From Halichoerus grypus (taxonomy: Eukaryota; Chordata; Mammalia; Carnivora; Phocidae), in contig NC_135714.1 in the NCBI RefSeq assembly GCF_964656455.1, positions 62,645,850-62,709,849 of the forward strand: a stretch of 64,000 nt of DNA, written 5' to 3'. The notes beneath the pieces were generated by a model, which was given only the letters and a program-made list of their open reading frames with translations, made no database searches and was not told the origin of the DNA. Below are positions 49,001 to 51,590 of this stretch, piece after piece; positions within the stretch are counted from its first letter, which is position 1, and every line of letters begins with the position of its first letter. Both the position numbers and the translations under genes were made by a program.

Positions 49001-51253
49001 TGTAATGTATGGTGATTAACATAACATAATAAAATAAAATAAAATAAAAAATCGAGTTAACAAAACAAAACAAAAAAACCTTGGGGACTTGATGTGATAT
49101 CCTGCTGTAAGTAACAAGAAAGAAAAGGTATCAAGGATGATTCCCAGGTTTCTAACTTGGGATCAGATAGTGGTGCCATTCTCTGCAAGGTCAGGCTTTA
49201 GGTTTTTGTTTTTGTTTTCTTTTTCTTTTTTTGGGAGTGGGAGAGAAAGTTCATGAGTTTGGTTTTGCACTCTTTGAGTTAGAGATGTCTTCGAAACATA
49301 TAAGTAGAATTGTCAGGTCAGTAGCTAGTGGTATGAGATATATTTTCAGAGTCAGTTATGTTACTGAATAGTTGGACATGAATGAAAATCTAAGGAGAAA
49401 AACATAGATTGAGAAGAGAAGAACGCTTAGAATTGAGATTTAAGCATTACTGACAATTAATGGCTGGATAGCTGAGGATGAGCCTGCAAAAAAGACAAAG
49501 GTAAGGAAGCCAGAGAAGAAGAAGAAAAAGCCAGGACTACTTACAGGAAAAGTAAGGGCTTGATGGACATGGTGGCCCTTGGACTTGATTTACAATGCAA
49601 TAAAAATGAACACCTTGGAGATACAGTTGATGAATCTAGAACCAAGGAAACTAGAGACAAGAGATGTGAGCCTAGAGTAGATTCGTCATGGTCAGAATGG
49701 AAAAAGGAATAACTTAAAGAACACTGCAAAGAAATAATTGGCAGGATGGATTAAATGTAGAGGATAAAAGATGGGATCAAAGTTGAGAGAAGAGAGGATT
49801 GCTGGTAGCACTGTGAAAACTACACCAGCAGAGCCAGTTAGTCTCTTGAGAACAATTAATATGGCCTCATTAGGAAGATGTAATTTATGTTCAAAGGTTC
49901 TGAAAATACATTAATTTTTTTATGATGGTAAAATTTCTAAAATGCCATATAAATAGAATAGCTATTTTATGAGAAGGCATAAAGGTATGGAGGTAGGAGA
50001 AAGGATGGACTTTGTTTAGCATCAACAGTGGATCAGAATTTATATTTAGCTCCGTTAAGCTACTTGGGTGTATTTTCTTGCCTAACTGATAGAACCGCAA
50101 AAAATTGTTTACAACTTGGTCAGAGATAGCTAAAAGGGAGCTATTTTAATACACAGCTAGAGCATCATTGGCTTATCAGCAGTTCCAGAGATTATTACAT
50201 ATGGCAGAGCAAGACTTAGAAAAACCAATAGAGGAAGAACTACAATCTGTATAAAACAAGAGAATGTATATTAATGCCTGTTGTATCTCATTATGAAAGC
50301 AATGCATAACCTCTTCTCTAAATGACCCTTCTTCATTGTGTCCTTTGCATTACTGCTAACTCTCATATTTATCCTGATGTGAAACTTAAGTGATAAGAAG
50401 TGCTCAATCTTTGAGTTGCCTTGAATAAAACAAGAATAATGTGAAGATGTTAGGCAGTCTAGATTAAAAGCAAGTTTTCCCTCCAATGTTATGTAAAAGT
50501 TTTACCTGTTTTGCATAGCAAACATGGTATCTTTTTACATTAGGCCTCAATCTCACATAGTGACTGTTCTGAACCATGCTGTTTTTGGCCTAGCTTAGAG
50601 GAAAGGAACTGAATGTAGTTTGTTACAGTTTCTTAAGTCAGGCAGTAGAGTGTGGTGTTGAGGCACCAGGCTGTCTGGCTTTGAATCCTACCTCTGTTGC
50701 TTATTCTCTGTGTGATTTGGAGCAACTTTCCTAACCTCTGTTTTTCTCATTTCTCATTAAATGGACATACTTAGGGTACCTTCTGTGTAGAGTTATAAGG
50801 GTTGTAAGACTAAAGTAGTTCACCCTTAGAAGAGCAAGTGTCTGATGAATATTAATGTAATATTATTAAAATTATCATTTTTAAAGTTTTGTTAGGAAAG
50901 TAATATTATGTAATGTTATGTAATTGATGCAGTCTTATTTTCTTAAACCCAAATTGAAATTTAATTGCGATGAATCAGGAAGAATTTCAACATTATGTAT
51001 TGTAAAGAAGATGCTAGTCTGGAAAATAATTACACTCAGGTATGAATGAATAATGGAATTACAGGTACATTTTACTAAATGATCCAGGTCATGAGTCTCA
51101 CCGCAGTGAATCTCCTAGAGCTGTGGGATTTGATTCAGTTTTGGTCCCCTCATTATTTATGCTACATCTGTCCTTTTCTCCTATTCCTTACAGTCGGATA
51201 CTTCTGGAGACTATGAAATCACACTCTTAAAGATCTGTGGTGGAGATGACTGA
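2114..51253 (+). CDS. ANXA3: Annexin A3 (ANXA3), genomic span of the coding sequence, 12 coding exons
   Basis: Joining the twelve exons listed separately gives an uninterrupted 323-codon frame, the normal ANXA3 length. The protein starts MASIWVGHRG and ends CGGDD. Four annexin repeats are visible, each with a type II calcium loop and its acidic partner 39 residues after the loop threonine: G33-I-G-T-D with D75; G105-T-G-T with E147; R189-W-G-T-D with E231; G264-A-G-T-D with D306. Trp5 in the short N-terminus and Trp190 in repeat 3 are the family's membrane/core tryptophans. Known role: cytosolic protein that binds anionic phospholipid membranes when calcium rises, described as a phospholipase A2 inhibitor and anticoagulant. 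Annexins lack a signal peptide and transmembrane segment, and none is seen. Start choice: ATG at 2114 has A at -3 and G at +4. All introns are GT-AG. There is no frameshift or stop, so this looks like the functional locus and not a retrocopy. Confidence 0.97.
2635..2834 (+). mobile_element. CAN-SINE (tRNA-Lys derived)
   Basis: GGGGCGCCTGGGTGGCTCAG head, pol III A-box-like TGGCTCAGTCG, CT-rich body, AAATAAATAAATAAAATC end and A-tail. Perfect 18-base target-site duplication AAAAATACTGATCTACTT at 2617-2634 and ending at 2852. Confidence 0.97.
3477..3646 (-). mobile_element. CAN-SINE, antisense, diverged
   Basis: TATTTATTTATTTGAG to CCACCCAGGTGCCCC. Target-site duplication TACAGCCATTTTT at 3464-3476 and 3651-3663. 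Confidence 0.92.
3797..3988 (-). mobile_element. CAN-SINE, antisense, head truncated
   Basis: Reverse-orientation SINE body ending GAGCCACCCAGGCTC, so the outermost 5' bases are missing or changed. Target-site duplication ATGATTCTGTTT at 3785-3796 and 3989-4000. Confidence 0.93.
4031..4200. repeat. (TA)n(CA)n microsatellite and AT-rich palindromic tract
   Basis: A TATATA run passes into (CA)10 near 4054-4074, then a TATG/TACA-rich stretch. It contains an 18-base perfect inverted repeat: GTCTTTATGTATATACAT at 4120-4137 and its reverse complement at 4168-4185, spacer 30 bases. Confidence 0.9.
4499..4560 (+). pseudogene. RNU4P: Truncated U4 snRNA retropseudogene (5' 62 nt only)
   Basis: Matches the first 62 nt of U4 snRNA (start AGCTTTGC, GTGGCAGTATC, CCAATGAGGTTTATCCGAGG, ATTATTGCTAAT) with about four substitutions: GCG to GCA, CGTAG to CTTAG, and CGCG to TGTG. 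The 3' half, including the Sm site, is absent. The segment is flanked by a perfect 17-base duplication ATGGATACTTAGTAGAG at 4484-4500 and 4559-4575, which overlaps the U4 ends by two bases on each side. No A-tail sits between the U4 end and the downstream duplication. Confidence 0.92.
4690..4875 (-). mobile_element. MER2/Tigger-like DNA transposon fragment
   Basis: Reverse complement carries the Tigger-group pattern: GACCCCCACTGAAAC-like end, then a TATATACACTG stretch and TTTAATTCATAAACTAGGCACAGTAAGAG. Non-coding internal deletion product. Confidence 0.65.
4873..5260 (+). mobile_element. Old L1 3' end (L1M group)
   Basis: Begins ATACAATGGAGTATTATTCAACC and ends with GGTTAATGTGGCAAACTTTATG and an ACCACAATAAAAAAA tail, the classic L1M 3' region, in sense orientation. 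Confidence 0.85.
5752..6253 (-). pseudogene. RPL28P: Processed pseudogene of ribosomal protein L28 (RPL28)
   Basis: Read on the minus strand, this follows RPL28 mRNA from its 5' end. A CTCTTCCCGCC 5'TOP-like start at 6251 is followed by a 42-base leader that lines up with my memory of the RPL28 leader without gaps, then the start codon mutated to ACG at 6209-6207. Recognisable coding stretches in shifting frames include RNKQTYS, KARNSF-like, [19 protein letters not shown] and the exact C-terminal RPTKSS before TGA at 5805-5803. The coding span is 407 bases versus 414 expected for the 137-residue protein, so small deletions shift the frame, and internal stops are present. There are no introns, as in a retrocopy. 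A 3'UTR remnant with AGTAAA follows. Possible target-site duplication GGAACATGA (5743-5751) / GGAACGTGA (6254-6262), one mismatch. It lies antisense in ANXA3 intron 2. The A-tail is not preserved. Confidence 0.88.
6750..6945 (+). mobile_element. MIR SINE
   Basis: GACCTGGAGCAAGTTACC, CCTGTAAAATGGGTAGAACAA and GTGCCTGGCATGTAGTGAGC are in order. Confidence 0.8.
7176..7370 (-). mobile_element. CAN-SINE, antisense
   Basis: TTTATTTATTTATTTGAGAGAG to CCACCCAGGCGTCCC. Perfect 13-base target-site duplication CAGTATTTTTTTA at 7163-7175 and 7371-7383. Confidence 0.96.
7384..7610 (-). mobile_element. Old L1 fragment, antisense
   Basis: GCAGTTTTAGGTTCATAGCAGAATGAAG then CCCCCACCAGAGTGGTACATTTC and TTGGTGTTGTACGTTCTGTGG are diagnostic of the antisense strand of L1M 3' regions. 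A larger antisense copy of the same region lies at 37955-39000. Confidence 0.8.
7640..8230. mobile_element. Ancient LTR-like repeat, copy 1 of 3
   Basis: Shares ordered blocks with 31640-32130 and 55185-55720: GGGGATTTCC, CTCACAGAATTCGCTGAAAG, GATTGATTAAGTCACTGGCCA, AAAGACACTCCTATCAGGAAATTC, CCAGGAACCCAGG. The family name is not assigned with confidence; ERVL/MaLR-like LTR is likely. Confidence 0.55.
8240..9900. other. Intron 2 stretch with no recognised element
   Basis: Ordinary intronic sequence. Several short open frames exist but none has a recognisable family motif or supporting splice context. Confidence 0.4.
9905..10340 (-). mobile_element. L2 LINE fragment, antisense
   Basis: TTCATTTAGTCATTCAACAAATATTTGC with ACTATGTGCCAGACACTGTTTTGGG is the reverse complement of the L2 3' end, followed by the L2-like GGGAAGAGCATCCAGGCAGAGAGAACAGC. 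Confidence 0.75.
10340..11470. other. Intron 2 stretch with no recognised element
   Basis: No repeat or gene recognised. It contains a 171-codon open frame (10984-11499, +) that is judged a chance frame; see rejected items. Confidence 0.4.
11470..12190 (-). mobile_element. L2 LINE fragment, antisense
   Basis: Antisense L2-like order: CTGGGCTGGAGCTGGATATACCG, GATAAGACCGAGTGCTGAGG, AGAACATTCCAGATAGAGGGAACAGC, GGCCAAGCCATGCGGGGCCAGG. Low conservation. Confidence 0.6.
12195..12365 (+). mobile_element. MIR SINE
   Basis: CCTGGGTTCGGTTCCTGGCTGTGCC, ACCTCTCTGTGTCTTC and GTTTTGAGGATTAAATGAGC follow MIR order. It retains the tRNA-like head. Confidence 0.8.
12973..13180 (-). mobile_element. CAN-SINE, antisense
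   Basis: TTTATTTATTTATTTATTAGAGAG to CCACCCAGGCGCCC. Target-site duplication CTCGGAAGCACTTTA at 12958-12972 and 13181-13195. Confidence 0.96.
13430..13890. mobile_element. Old interspersed repeat, probably L1 3'UTR-derived
   Basis: GGGGCTGCCTTAACAGAGTTCCACAAACTGGG, GACAGTTCTGGAGGCTGG, GAGGACACCTGTCATGTTGGATTCGGGGCCCA and GGGACACAATTCAACCCCTAACA in order form a common mammalian repeat. The class assignment is from memory. Confidence 0.6.
14581..14786 (+). mobile_element. CAN-SINE with a long C-run
   Basis: GGGGCGCCTGGGGGGGCTCAG head, 17-base C-run near 14701-14717, (CT)n, AAATAAATAAAATC and A-tail. Target-site duplication AGATCAGAGAAA at 14569-14580 and 14787-14798. Confidence 0.96.
14845..15270 (+). 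mobile_element. MIR SINE split by a younger CAN-SINE
   Basis: CTTGCTGGCTGTGTGAACTTGGGCAAGTTACTTAAGC, GTGAGGATTGAATGAGCTAATGC and GGCACACAGTAAGTAGCAACAA (MIR order); the last motif is duplicated around the SINE at 15038-15239. Confidence 0.85.
15038..15239 (-). mobile_element. CAN-SINE, antisense, inserted in a MIR
   Basis: TTACTTACTTACTTACTTAG tail to GAGCCACCCCGGCATCAC. Target-site duplication AAGTAGCAACAAT at 15025-15037 and 15240-15252. Confidence 0.94.
15740..15935. mobile_element. MER5A-like hAT-Charlie DNA transposon
   Basis: GTGGTTCTCAAACTTGAGCATGC, TAGAATCATCTGGAGGGCTTG, AGGTGATGCTGCTG and TCGAGAAACACTAGC give the MER5 layout with degraded terminal inverted repeats. Confidence 0.8.
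15945..16170 (+). mobile_element. MIR SINE fragment
   Basis: TGATGTGGTAGAGAGCACAGGGCATTTTAGACACAA through AAGTTGTCTGTAAAGCACTTTG and GCCTGGCATGTGC. Confidence 0.65.
16600..16750. mobile_element. MER5-like fragment, degraded
   Basis: AAAATCACCAGGGAACTTCTTC and AATGCAGGACCTGGGCATATGCATTTGAAAGA resemble the MER5/MER58 core. Confidence 0.5.
16755..16960 (+). mobile_element. MIR SINE fragment
   Basis: GGCTGTGTTCAAATTCAGATGCTAC, then CTCACACAGTGCTGGCC near the end; weak but ordered match. Confidence 0.5.
16965..17978. other. Intron 2 stretch with no recognised element
   Basis: No repeat family or coding motif recognised. Short overlapping open frames at 17584-17845 on both strands have no family signature. 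Confidence 0.4.
17993..18185 (+). mobile_element. CAN-SINE
   Basis: GGGGCGCCTGGGTGGCTCAG head, CTCTCTCTCAAATAAATAAAATC end. Target-site duplication AAAGCAAATATTCT at 17979-17992 and AAAGCAAATAATCT at 18186-18199, one mismatch. Ends 296 bases before exon 3. Confidence 0.94.
18482..18569 (+). CDS. ANXA3: ANXA3 exon 3 (residues 6-34, start of repeat 1)
   Basis: Acceptor TTTCCTTCCAG; reads [13 protein letters not shown]... to ...IRKAIRGI plus the first base of Gly35; donor GTGAGT. 88 bases, phase 1 end. Confidence 0.96.
18714..18893 (+). mobile_element. Older CAN-SINE subfamily
   Basis: GGGGCACCTGGGTGGCTCAG then TGTCCAACTGTTGATTTTGG, a body different from the other copies, indicating an older subfamily. 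Flanks AAAATTGTGAAATAGT and AAAATTATGAAATAAT are a decayed target-site duplication. Confidence 0.92.
19508..19704 (+). mobile_element. CAN-SINE
   Basis: AGGGCGCCTGGGTGGCTCAG head, CTCTCAATAAATAAATAAAAATC end and A-tail. Target-site duplication AGAAATTTTGCC at 19496-19507 and 19705-19716. Confidence 0.96.
19722..19751 (+). repeat. Orphan 30-base CAN-SINE core fragment
   Basis: CTCAGGTCATGATCCCAGGG followed by TCCTGGGATC matches the SINE body with neither head nor tail. It sits a few bases after the downstream target-site duplication of the full SINE at 19508-19704. Confidence 0.8.
19751..19818. repeat. Local tandem duplication block
   Basis: GCTCTCTAAAATGAATGTGC occurs at 19760-19779 and 19799-19818 (period 39), with partial copies CTCTAAAATG at 19751 and GCTCTCTAAATG at 19779. 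It directly abuts the orphan SINE fragment. Confidence 0.85.
21051..21248 (-). mobile_element. CAN-SINE, antisense
   Basis: T-run, ATTTATTTATTTGACAGAGAG to CCACCCAGGCACCCC. Perfect target-site duplication TAGTTTCTGGTCTT at 21037-21050 and 21249-21262. Confidence 0.96.
21400..21990 (-). mobile_element. L2-like LINE fragment, antisense
   Basis: Antisense old-LINE pattern: TTGAGCTTCATCATGAAGG, AAGGGATTGACATGATCAGG, GGGCCAAATCAGGAGGCTATTG, ACTGCCAGGACTTTTGG. Family assignment is moderate. Confidence 0.5.
22345..22565 (+). mobile_element. MIR SINE
   Basis: AGTCAGAGATTTGGGTTCACATTC, GCTGCATGACTTTGGC, ATATGGCAGGTTCTCAATACATG in MIR order. Confidence 0.75.
22690..22889 (+). mobile_element. CAN-SINE
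   Basis: GGGGCACCTGGGTGGCTCAG head, GTCAAATAAATAACTAAAATC end and A-tail. Target-site duplication AAGCATATTCCT at 22678-22689 and 22890-22901. Ends 285 bases before exon 4. Confidence 0.96.
23175..23269 (+). CDS. ANXA3: ANXA3 exon 4 (residues 35-66)
   Basis: Acceptor TTTCATTTAG; reads [15 protein letters not shown]... to ...YQAAYGK; donor GTACAA. Contains the calcium loop of repeat 1 (Gly35-Thr36-Asp37) and the conserved ILTERT helix. 95 bases. Confidence 0.96.
23375..23510 (+). mobile_element. MIR SINE fragment
   Basis: GTGTGAGTCCTGGTTTGCCC, GGCCTTGCTCATGTTATTTGATC, TCTGGGCCTTCATTTTTTCACC in MIR order, just downstream of exon 4. Confidence 0.6.
23775..24780 (-). mobile_element. L2 LINE fragment, antisense, split by a CAN-SINE
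   Basis: GATTTAATTCATTCAGCACATG to GGGTGGTAAAG, then after the SINE GGAAGAGCATTTCAGACAGAAG, GGGCCTTGGGGTC and CTAAGAATAATAGAGAATCATTGGAAG, in antisense L2 order. Confidence 0.65.
24118..24335 (+). mobile_element. CAN-SINE
   Basis: GGCGCCTGGGTGGCTCAGTTGG head, CTGTCTCAAATAAATAAATAAAATC end, A-rich tail with C interruptions. Perfect 17-base target-site duplication GAAATAGGGTGGTAAAG at 24101-24117 and 24336-24352. Confidence 0.97.
24895..25050 (+). mobile_element. L2 LINE 3' fragment
   Basis: TTAGGGCAGAATCTCCGAGG, GACTGTGTCTAACTCACC, TGCCTAGCGCAGAGCAGGTGCCCAGGAAAC follow the L2 3' end. Confidence 0.6.
25449..25647 (+). mobile_element. CAN-SINE
   Basis: GGGGCACCTGGGTGGCTCAG head with A-tail. 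Perfect 17-base target-site duplication AAGAAAAATAATAATTC at 25432-25448 and 25648-25664, consistent with a younger copy. Confidence 0.97.
26295..26408 (+). CDS. ANXA3: ANXA3 exon 5 (residues 67-104)
   Basis: Acceptor TTATTTTAG; reads [13 protein letters not shown]... to ...KQLKKSMK; donor GTATGA. Asp75 in GDLSGH is the acidic calcium ligand of repeat 1. 114 bases, both ends at codon boundaries. Confidence 0.96.
27134..27585. mobile_element. Old interspersed repeat inserted in L2, probably L1-derived
   Basis: TATCAGTCAGGGTTTCCCAGAGACGCAGAAGC, an (AT)n run, TGAGATTTATTGCAAGGGATTGG and TACATAATTATGG form a common mammalian L1-associated pattern. The L2 flanks continue on both sides. Confidence 0.55.
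27775..27800. repeat. T homopolymer run
   Basis: About 18 consecutive T residues inside the L2 fragment. Confidence 0.9.
27920..29640. other. Intron 5 stretch with no recognised element
   Basis: No repeat family or gene recognised; overlapping short open frames at 27989-28861 have no family motif. Confidence 0.4.
29644..29734 (+). CDS. ANXA3: ANXA3 exon 6 (residues 105-134, repeat 2)
   Basis: Acceptor TTTCTTTTTCAG; reads [13 protein letters not shown]... to ...ISQAYYT plus one base; donor GTGGGC. Calcium loop of repeat 2. As I recall the human protein, this loop is GAGTNED, so positions 106, 109 and 111 differ here. Confidence 0.96.
30433..31030 (+). mobile_element. Solo LTR of an ERV1-like endogenous retrovirus
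   Basis: Sequence begins TGAGGACAAAGC and has the order of a gammaretrovirus-like LTR: U3, a TATATAA box at 30856-30862, an R-like start GGGCAGCAGCTC, TCTGCCCACGGGTCCTG, a CATAAA poly(A)-signal-like site at 30928, and a U5 with CAAGAATTCTTTCTTGGCC and GGCTCCGGACTCCACCCC. No gag, pol or env sequence follows, so it is a solo LTR left by recombination. It is in the same orientation as ANXA3, in intron 6. The target-site duplication was not resolved and the 3' edge is approximate. Confidence 0.75.
30856..30862 (+). promoter_or_regulatory. TATA box of the solo LTR
   Basis: TATATAA lies about 25-30 bases upstream of the expected R start, the correct place for an LTR core promoter. Activity is unknown. 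Confidence 0.5.
31060..31614. mobile_element. Tigger-like DNA transposon, non-autonomous, split by a CAN-SINE
   Basis: Right part ends TGTTGTTCAAGGGTCAACTC, a typical Tigger-group terminus; internal TACTGTGTTCTTACAGTAAAGTAAGCTAGAGA and CTGTTGACCGGAAGC fit the same family. Left part GTTAGGGGCACCGACCCCC begins before the SINE at 31138. Confidence 0.7.
31138..31339 (-). mobile_element. CAN-SINE, antisense
   Basis: T-run, TTTATTTATTTATTTGACAGAG to GAGCCACCCAAGCACCCC. Perfect target-site duplication CCGTGTATAACTT at 31125-31137 and 31340-31352. Confidence 0.96.
31640..32130. mobile_element. Ancient LTR-like repeat, copy 2 of 3
   Basis: Blocks GGCATGACTGATTGAATCACTGGCCAC, AACCCTTCTAATGACATGGTTG, AACAAAGACATTCCTGTTATTTGGGAAATTCC and CCAGGAACCAGG match the copies at 7640 and 55185. 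Confidence 0.55.
32763..33497. repeat. 735-bp polypyrimidine (CTCC-rich) tract / minisatellite
   Basis: Almost uninterrupted C/T on the + strand, built from irregular CTCCCTCTCC and CTCCCTCCCC units with higher-order repeats of roughly 36 and 60-70 bases. The rare purines are mainly single G in CCCCGTCTCC and CTTGTCCC and single A in CTACCCC. Lies in ANXA3 intron 6. The long open frames across it on both strands (up to 402 codons) are by-products of the absence of stop codons. Confidence 0.95.
33835..33945 (+). mobile_element. L2 LINE 3' fragment
   Basis: AAACTCTGTGAAGCCAGGAATTTTGTC, CACTGCTGTAGCTTCAGTGCCCAGAACAGTG. Confidence 0.7.
33950..36065. other. Intron 6 stretch with no recognised gene
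   Basis: Contains short A-runs (34950) and a 600-base block (35090-35700) that reads like an old DNA transposon or LTR (CCTTCTTGCTTCTGTCC, GGTCCAAGATGGTTGCCTGAGCTTCAGG) but was not assigned. Confidence 0.4.
36066..36145 (+). CDS. ANXA3: ANXA3 exon 7 (residues 135-161)
   Basis: Acceptor TTTGGTTTCAG; completes Val135, then [19 protein letters not shown] and ALLTLAD; donor GTAAGT. Glu147 is the calcium ligand partner of repeat 2. 80 bases. Confidence 0.96.
36998..37184 (-). mobile_element. CAN-SINE, antisense (left arm of an inverted pair)
   Basis: T-run, AAAGATTTTATTTATTTATTC to GAGCCACCCAGGCGCCC. Target-site duplication TACTGCCTACTAGCTTT at 36981-36997 and TATTGCCTACTAGCTTT at 37185-37201, one mismatch. 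Confidence 0.96.
37243..37433 (+). mobile_element. CAN-SINE (right arm of an inverted pair)
   Basis: GGGCGCCTGGGTGGCTCAGTGG head, GTCAAATAAATAAATAAAATC end. Perfect 16-base target-site duplication AAAACCTTTGTTTTCA at 37227-37242 and 37434-37449. Confidence 0.97.
37834..37866. repeat. (CA)n microsatellite with CG interruptions
   Basis: CACACACACACACGCACACACGCACGC, about 33 bases. Confidence 0.9.
37955..39000 (-). mobile_element. Old L1 (L1M group), antisense
   Basis: Antisense L1 motifs in order: GGGTTTGGACAAATGTATAACG, TTACTGCCCTAAAATCCCTGTGC, ACCCCTGGCAATCACTGATC, TTTTCCAGAATGTCATATGG, TTGCATTCCCACCAGCAAGG, TTGGTGTTGTCAGGGTTTTGG, TTTTTCCCAGTCCGTGGCC. Homologous to 7384-7610. Confidence 0.88.
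39010..39110 (-). mobile_element. MIR SINE fragment, antisense
   Basis: GAAGAAACTGAGGCTCAGAAAATTG, GGCTAGTGAGCAGCAGAGCCAGAACAGGA. Confidence 0.7.
39231..39287 (+). CDS. ANXA3: ANXA3 exon 8 (residues 162-180, inter-repeat linker)
   Basis: Acceptor CCTGTGTAG; reads [19 protein letters not shown]; donor GTCAGT. Short 57-base in-frame exon that forms the linker between repeats 2 and 3; the GRRDES start is typical of annexins. Confidence 0.95.
39597..39625. repeat. (GA)n microsatellite
   Basis: AAGAGAGAGAGAGAGAGAAAGAGAGAGA, within the short intron 8, about 44 bases upstream of exon 9. Confidence 0.9.
39669..39762 (+). CDS. ANXA3: ANXA3 exon 9 (residues 181-211, repeat 3)
   Basis: Acceptor CATCCAATAG; reads [17 protein letters not shown]... 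to ...SFPQLKL plus one base; donor GTACGC. Contains the RWGTDE calcium loop of repeat 3 with Trp190. The preceding intron is only 381 bases. Confidence 0.96.
39763..40980. other. Intron 9 stretch with no recognised element
   Basis: Ordinary intronic sequence, AT-rich toward 40500-40930. No gene or repeat recognised. Confidence 0.4.
40986..41196 (-). mobile_element. CAN-SINE, antisense, 191 bp upstream of exon 10
   Basis: T-rich start, TTATTTATTTATTTGAGAGAG to CCACCCAGGTGCCCC. Target-site duplication GAGGTTTAGG at 40976-40985 and 41197-41206. Confidence 0.95.
41388..41483 (+). CDS. ANXA3: ANXA3 exon 10 (residues 212-243)
   Basis: Acceptor CTGCTTTTTTAG; reads [19 protein letters not shown] then [13 protein letters not shown] plus one base; donor GTAAGC. 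Glu231 in KGELSGH is the repeat 3 calcium ligand. An antisense SINE ends 191 bases upstream. Confidence 0.96.
41484..42423. other. Intron 10
   Basis: No repeat recognised with confidence. An L2/MIR-like trace (CCCCGGCACCGTCCCCGGGGC to CTCCACAAATACTGTTAAGTGGATGCATGAAG) is near 41595-41660. Confidence 0.4.
42424..42482 (+). CDS. ANXA3: ANXA3 exon 11 (residues 244-263)
   Basis: Acceptor TTTATAACAG; reads [20 protein letters not shown]; donor GTAGGT. 59 bases, ends at a codon boundary before the repeat 4 loop. Confidence 0.95.
42820..43760 (+). mobile_element. L2 LINE, two adjoining 3' segments
   Basis: TTGAGTACACAGGCG to CTTGCCCTGAGCCGGGCACA; GGCCTTCTTTCTGTCCGTGACTATGCC; GCCTGGAATGGACCTCCTCC; then ACAGAGTAAGTGCTCAATAAATATTTC, the canonical L2 end. 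Fills most of intron 11 up to 140 bases before exon 12. Confidence 0.75.
43897..44019 (+). CDS. ANXA3: ANXA3 exon 12 (residues 264-304, repeat 4)
   Basis: Acceptor ATTCTTAACAG; reads [18 protein letters not shown]... to ...[10 protein letters not shown]; donor GTAAGT. Calcium loop of repeat 4. 123 bases, 41 codons. Confidence 0.96.
44395..44790 (-). mobile_element. Old L1 fragment, antisense
   Basis: AGTCTAGTTGACATACAATGTCACATTAG and TTGCTATTATAAACAGTGTTGTGATATGCATAC are antisense L1 signatures. Confidence 0.65.
44661..44697. repeat. 17-bp tandem duplication
   Basis: AGTGTATCTAAGGGATA occurs twice head to tail (44661-44677, 44678-44694), inside the old L1 fragment. Confidence 0.9.
45340..47045 (+). 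mobile_element. Old L1 ORF2 region, sense, heavily decayed
   Basis: Order matches the L1 reverse-transcriptase region: GGTGAACTTCACCAAACTTTC, AACCCAGGAATAAAAGGATGG, CTCAACATCAG, AGAAAAAGCTTTTGAAAAGG, ATCAATGGAACAGAATGGAGACC, AAACCTGGTTGACTC. Many stops and indels. Confidence 0.8.
47606..47797 (-). mobile_element. CAN-SINE, antisense, 5'-truncated
   Basis: T-run, ATTTATTTATTTGACAGAG to GACTGAGCCA, lacking the last 12-15 head bases (GGGGCGCCTGGGTGG complement). Perfect 16-base target-site duplication CCTGCCTTTCAGGTTT at 47590-47605 and 47798-47813. Confidence 0.96.
47810..49880 (-). mobile_element. L2-like LINE, antisense, split by a young L1 3' end
   Basis: TGCATATTATGTGCCTGGCTCAGAG, CTGCCCTTATGGAATTAC, GACCAGATCACCCAGGACC, then after the L1 GATTCCCAGGTTTCTAACTTGG and TGGTGCCATTCTCTGCAAGG. 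Moderate family confidence. Confidence 0.55.
48670..49072 (+). mobile_element. Carnivore L1 3' end (5'-truncated young L1)
   Basis: GGATTCGGAGGGGGAGACGAACC, ATGAGAGACTATGGACTCTG, AGAAACAAACTGAGGG, TGGGTTAGCCTGGTGATGGG, ATGGTGATTAACATAACATAATAAAATAAAAT are characteristic of carnivore L1 3'UTRs. Flanks AAAACTTGGGG (48659-48669) and AAAACCTTGGGG (from about 49075) suggest a target-site duplication. Only 3'UTR sequence is present. Confidence 0.88.
49880..50640. other. Intron 12 stretch with no recognised element
   Basis: AT-rich intronic sequence; no gene or repeat assigned. Confidence 0.4.
50640..50875 (+). mobile_element. MIR SINE
   Basis: GTAGAGTGTGGTGTTGAGGC, GCTGTCTGGCTTTGAATCC, CTGTGTGATTTGGAGCAACTTTCC, AGAGTTATAAGGGTTGTAAGAC. 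Confidence 0.8.
51194..51253 (+). CDS. ANXA3: ANXA3 exon 13 coding part (residues 305-323 and stop)
   Basis: Acceptor ATTCCTTACAG; reads [19 protein letters not shown] and TGA. Asp306 is the acidic ligand of repeat 4. Preceded by a 7.2-kb intron. Confidence 0.97.
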   Translation, partial: SDTSGDYEITLLKICGGDD

Positions 51254-51590
51254 GTCAAGAACATACTCTCCAAAGGTCGCTGCGCCCATGATGGGCCTTT
51301 CCAACAGCTCTGCTTACTCCTTTCTCAGAGTATTTAAAATTACAAGCAAGTGTAAACAGCAAACTGTTTTCCTAACAGATATTTTCATCATTCCATAATA
51401 ACAACAAAAAGTGATTATAGTAGAGCACCTCAGCATCATGTAGTAATTCATAAATGAAACTTCTAAATGGTATGAAGGATCTGCTAATACAATACAAGTT
51501 ATTTTTCTGCTTAGGAAGTGAGAATCTTTGTAGAATTCTAACACATTAAATGTGTAATCAATCAATAAAAGTTGTTGCCTTTGTGAAAGG
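51254..51590 (+). other. ANXA3: ANXA3 3'UTR
   Basis: AT-rich sequence between the stop codon and the inferred cleavage site. A GT-rich stretch follows the poly(A) signal (GTTGTTGCCTTTGTG, then TTTGTCTGTTTTC), which fits a downstream element. The exact cleavage base is inferred, about 51585-51590. Confidence 0.75.
51564..51569 (+). terminator. ANXA3: ANXA3 poly(A) signal AATAAA
   Basis: Canonical hexamer 311 bases after the stop codon, followed by GT-rich sequence. An ATTAAA at 51545-51550 is a weaker alternative. Confidence 0.85.
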
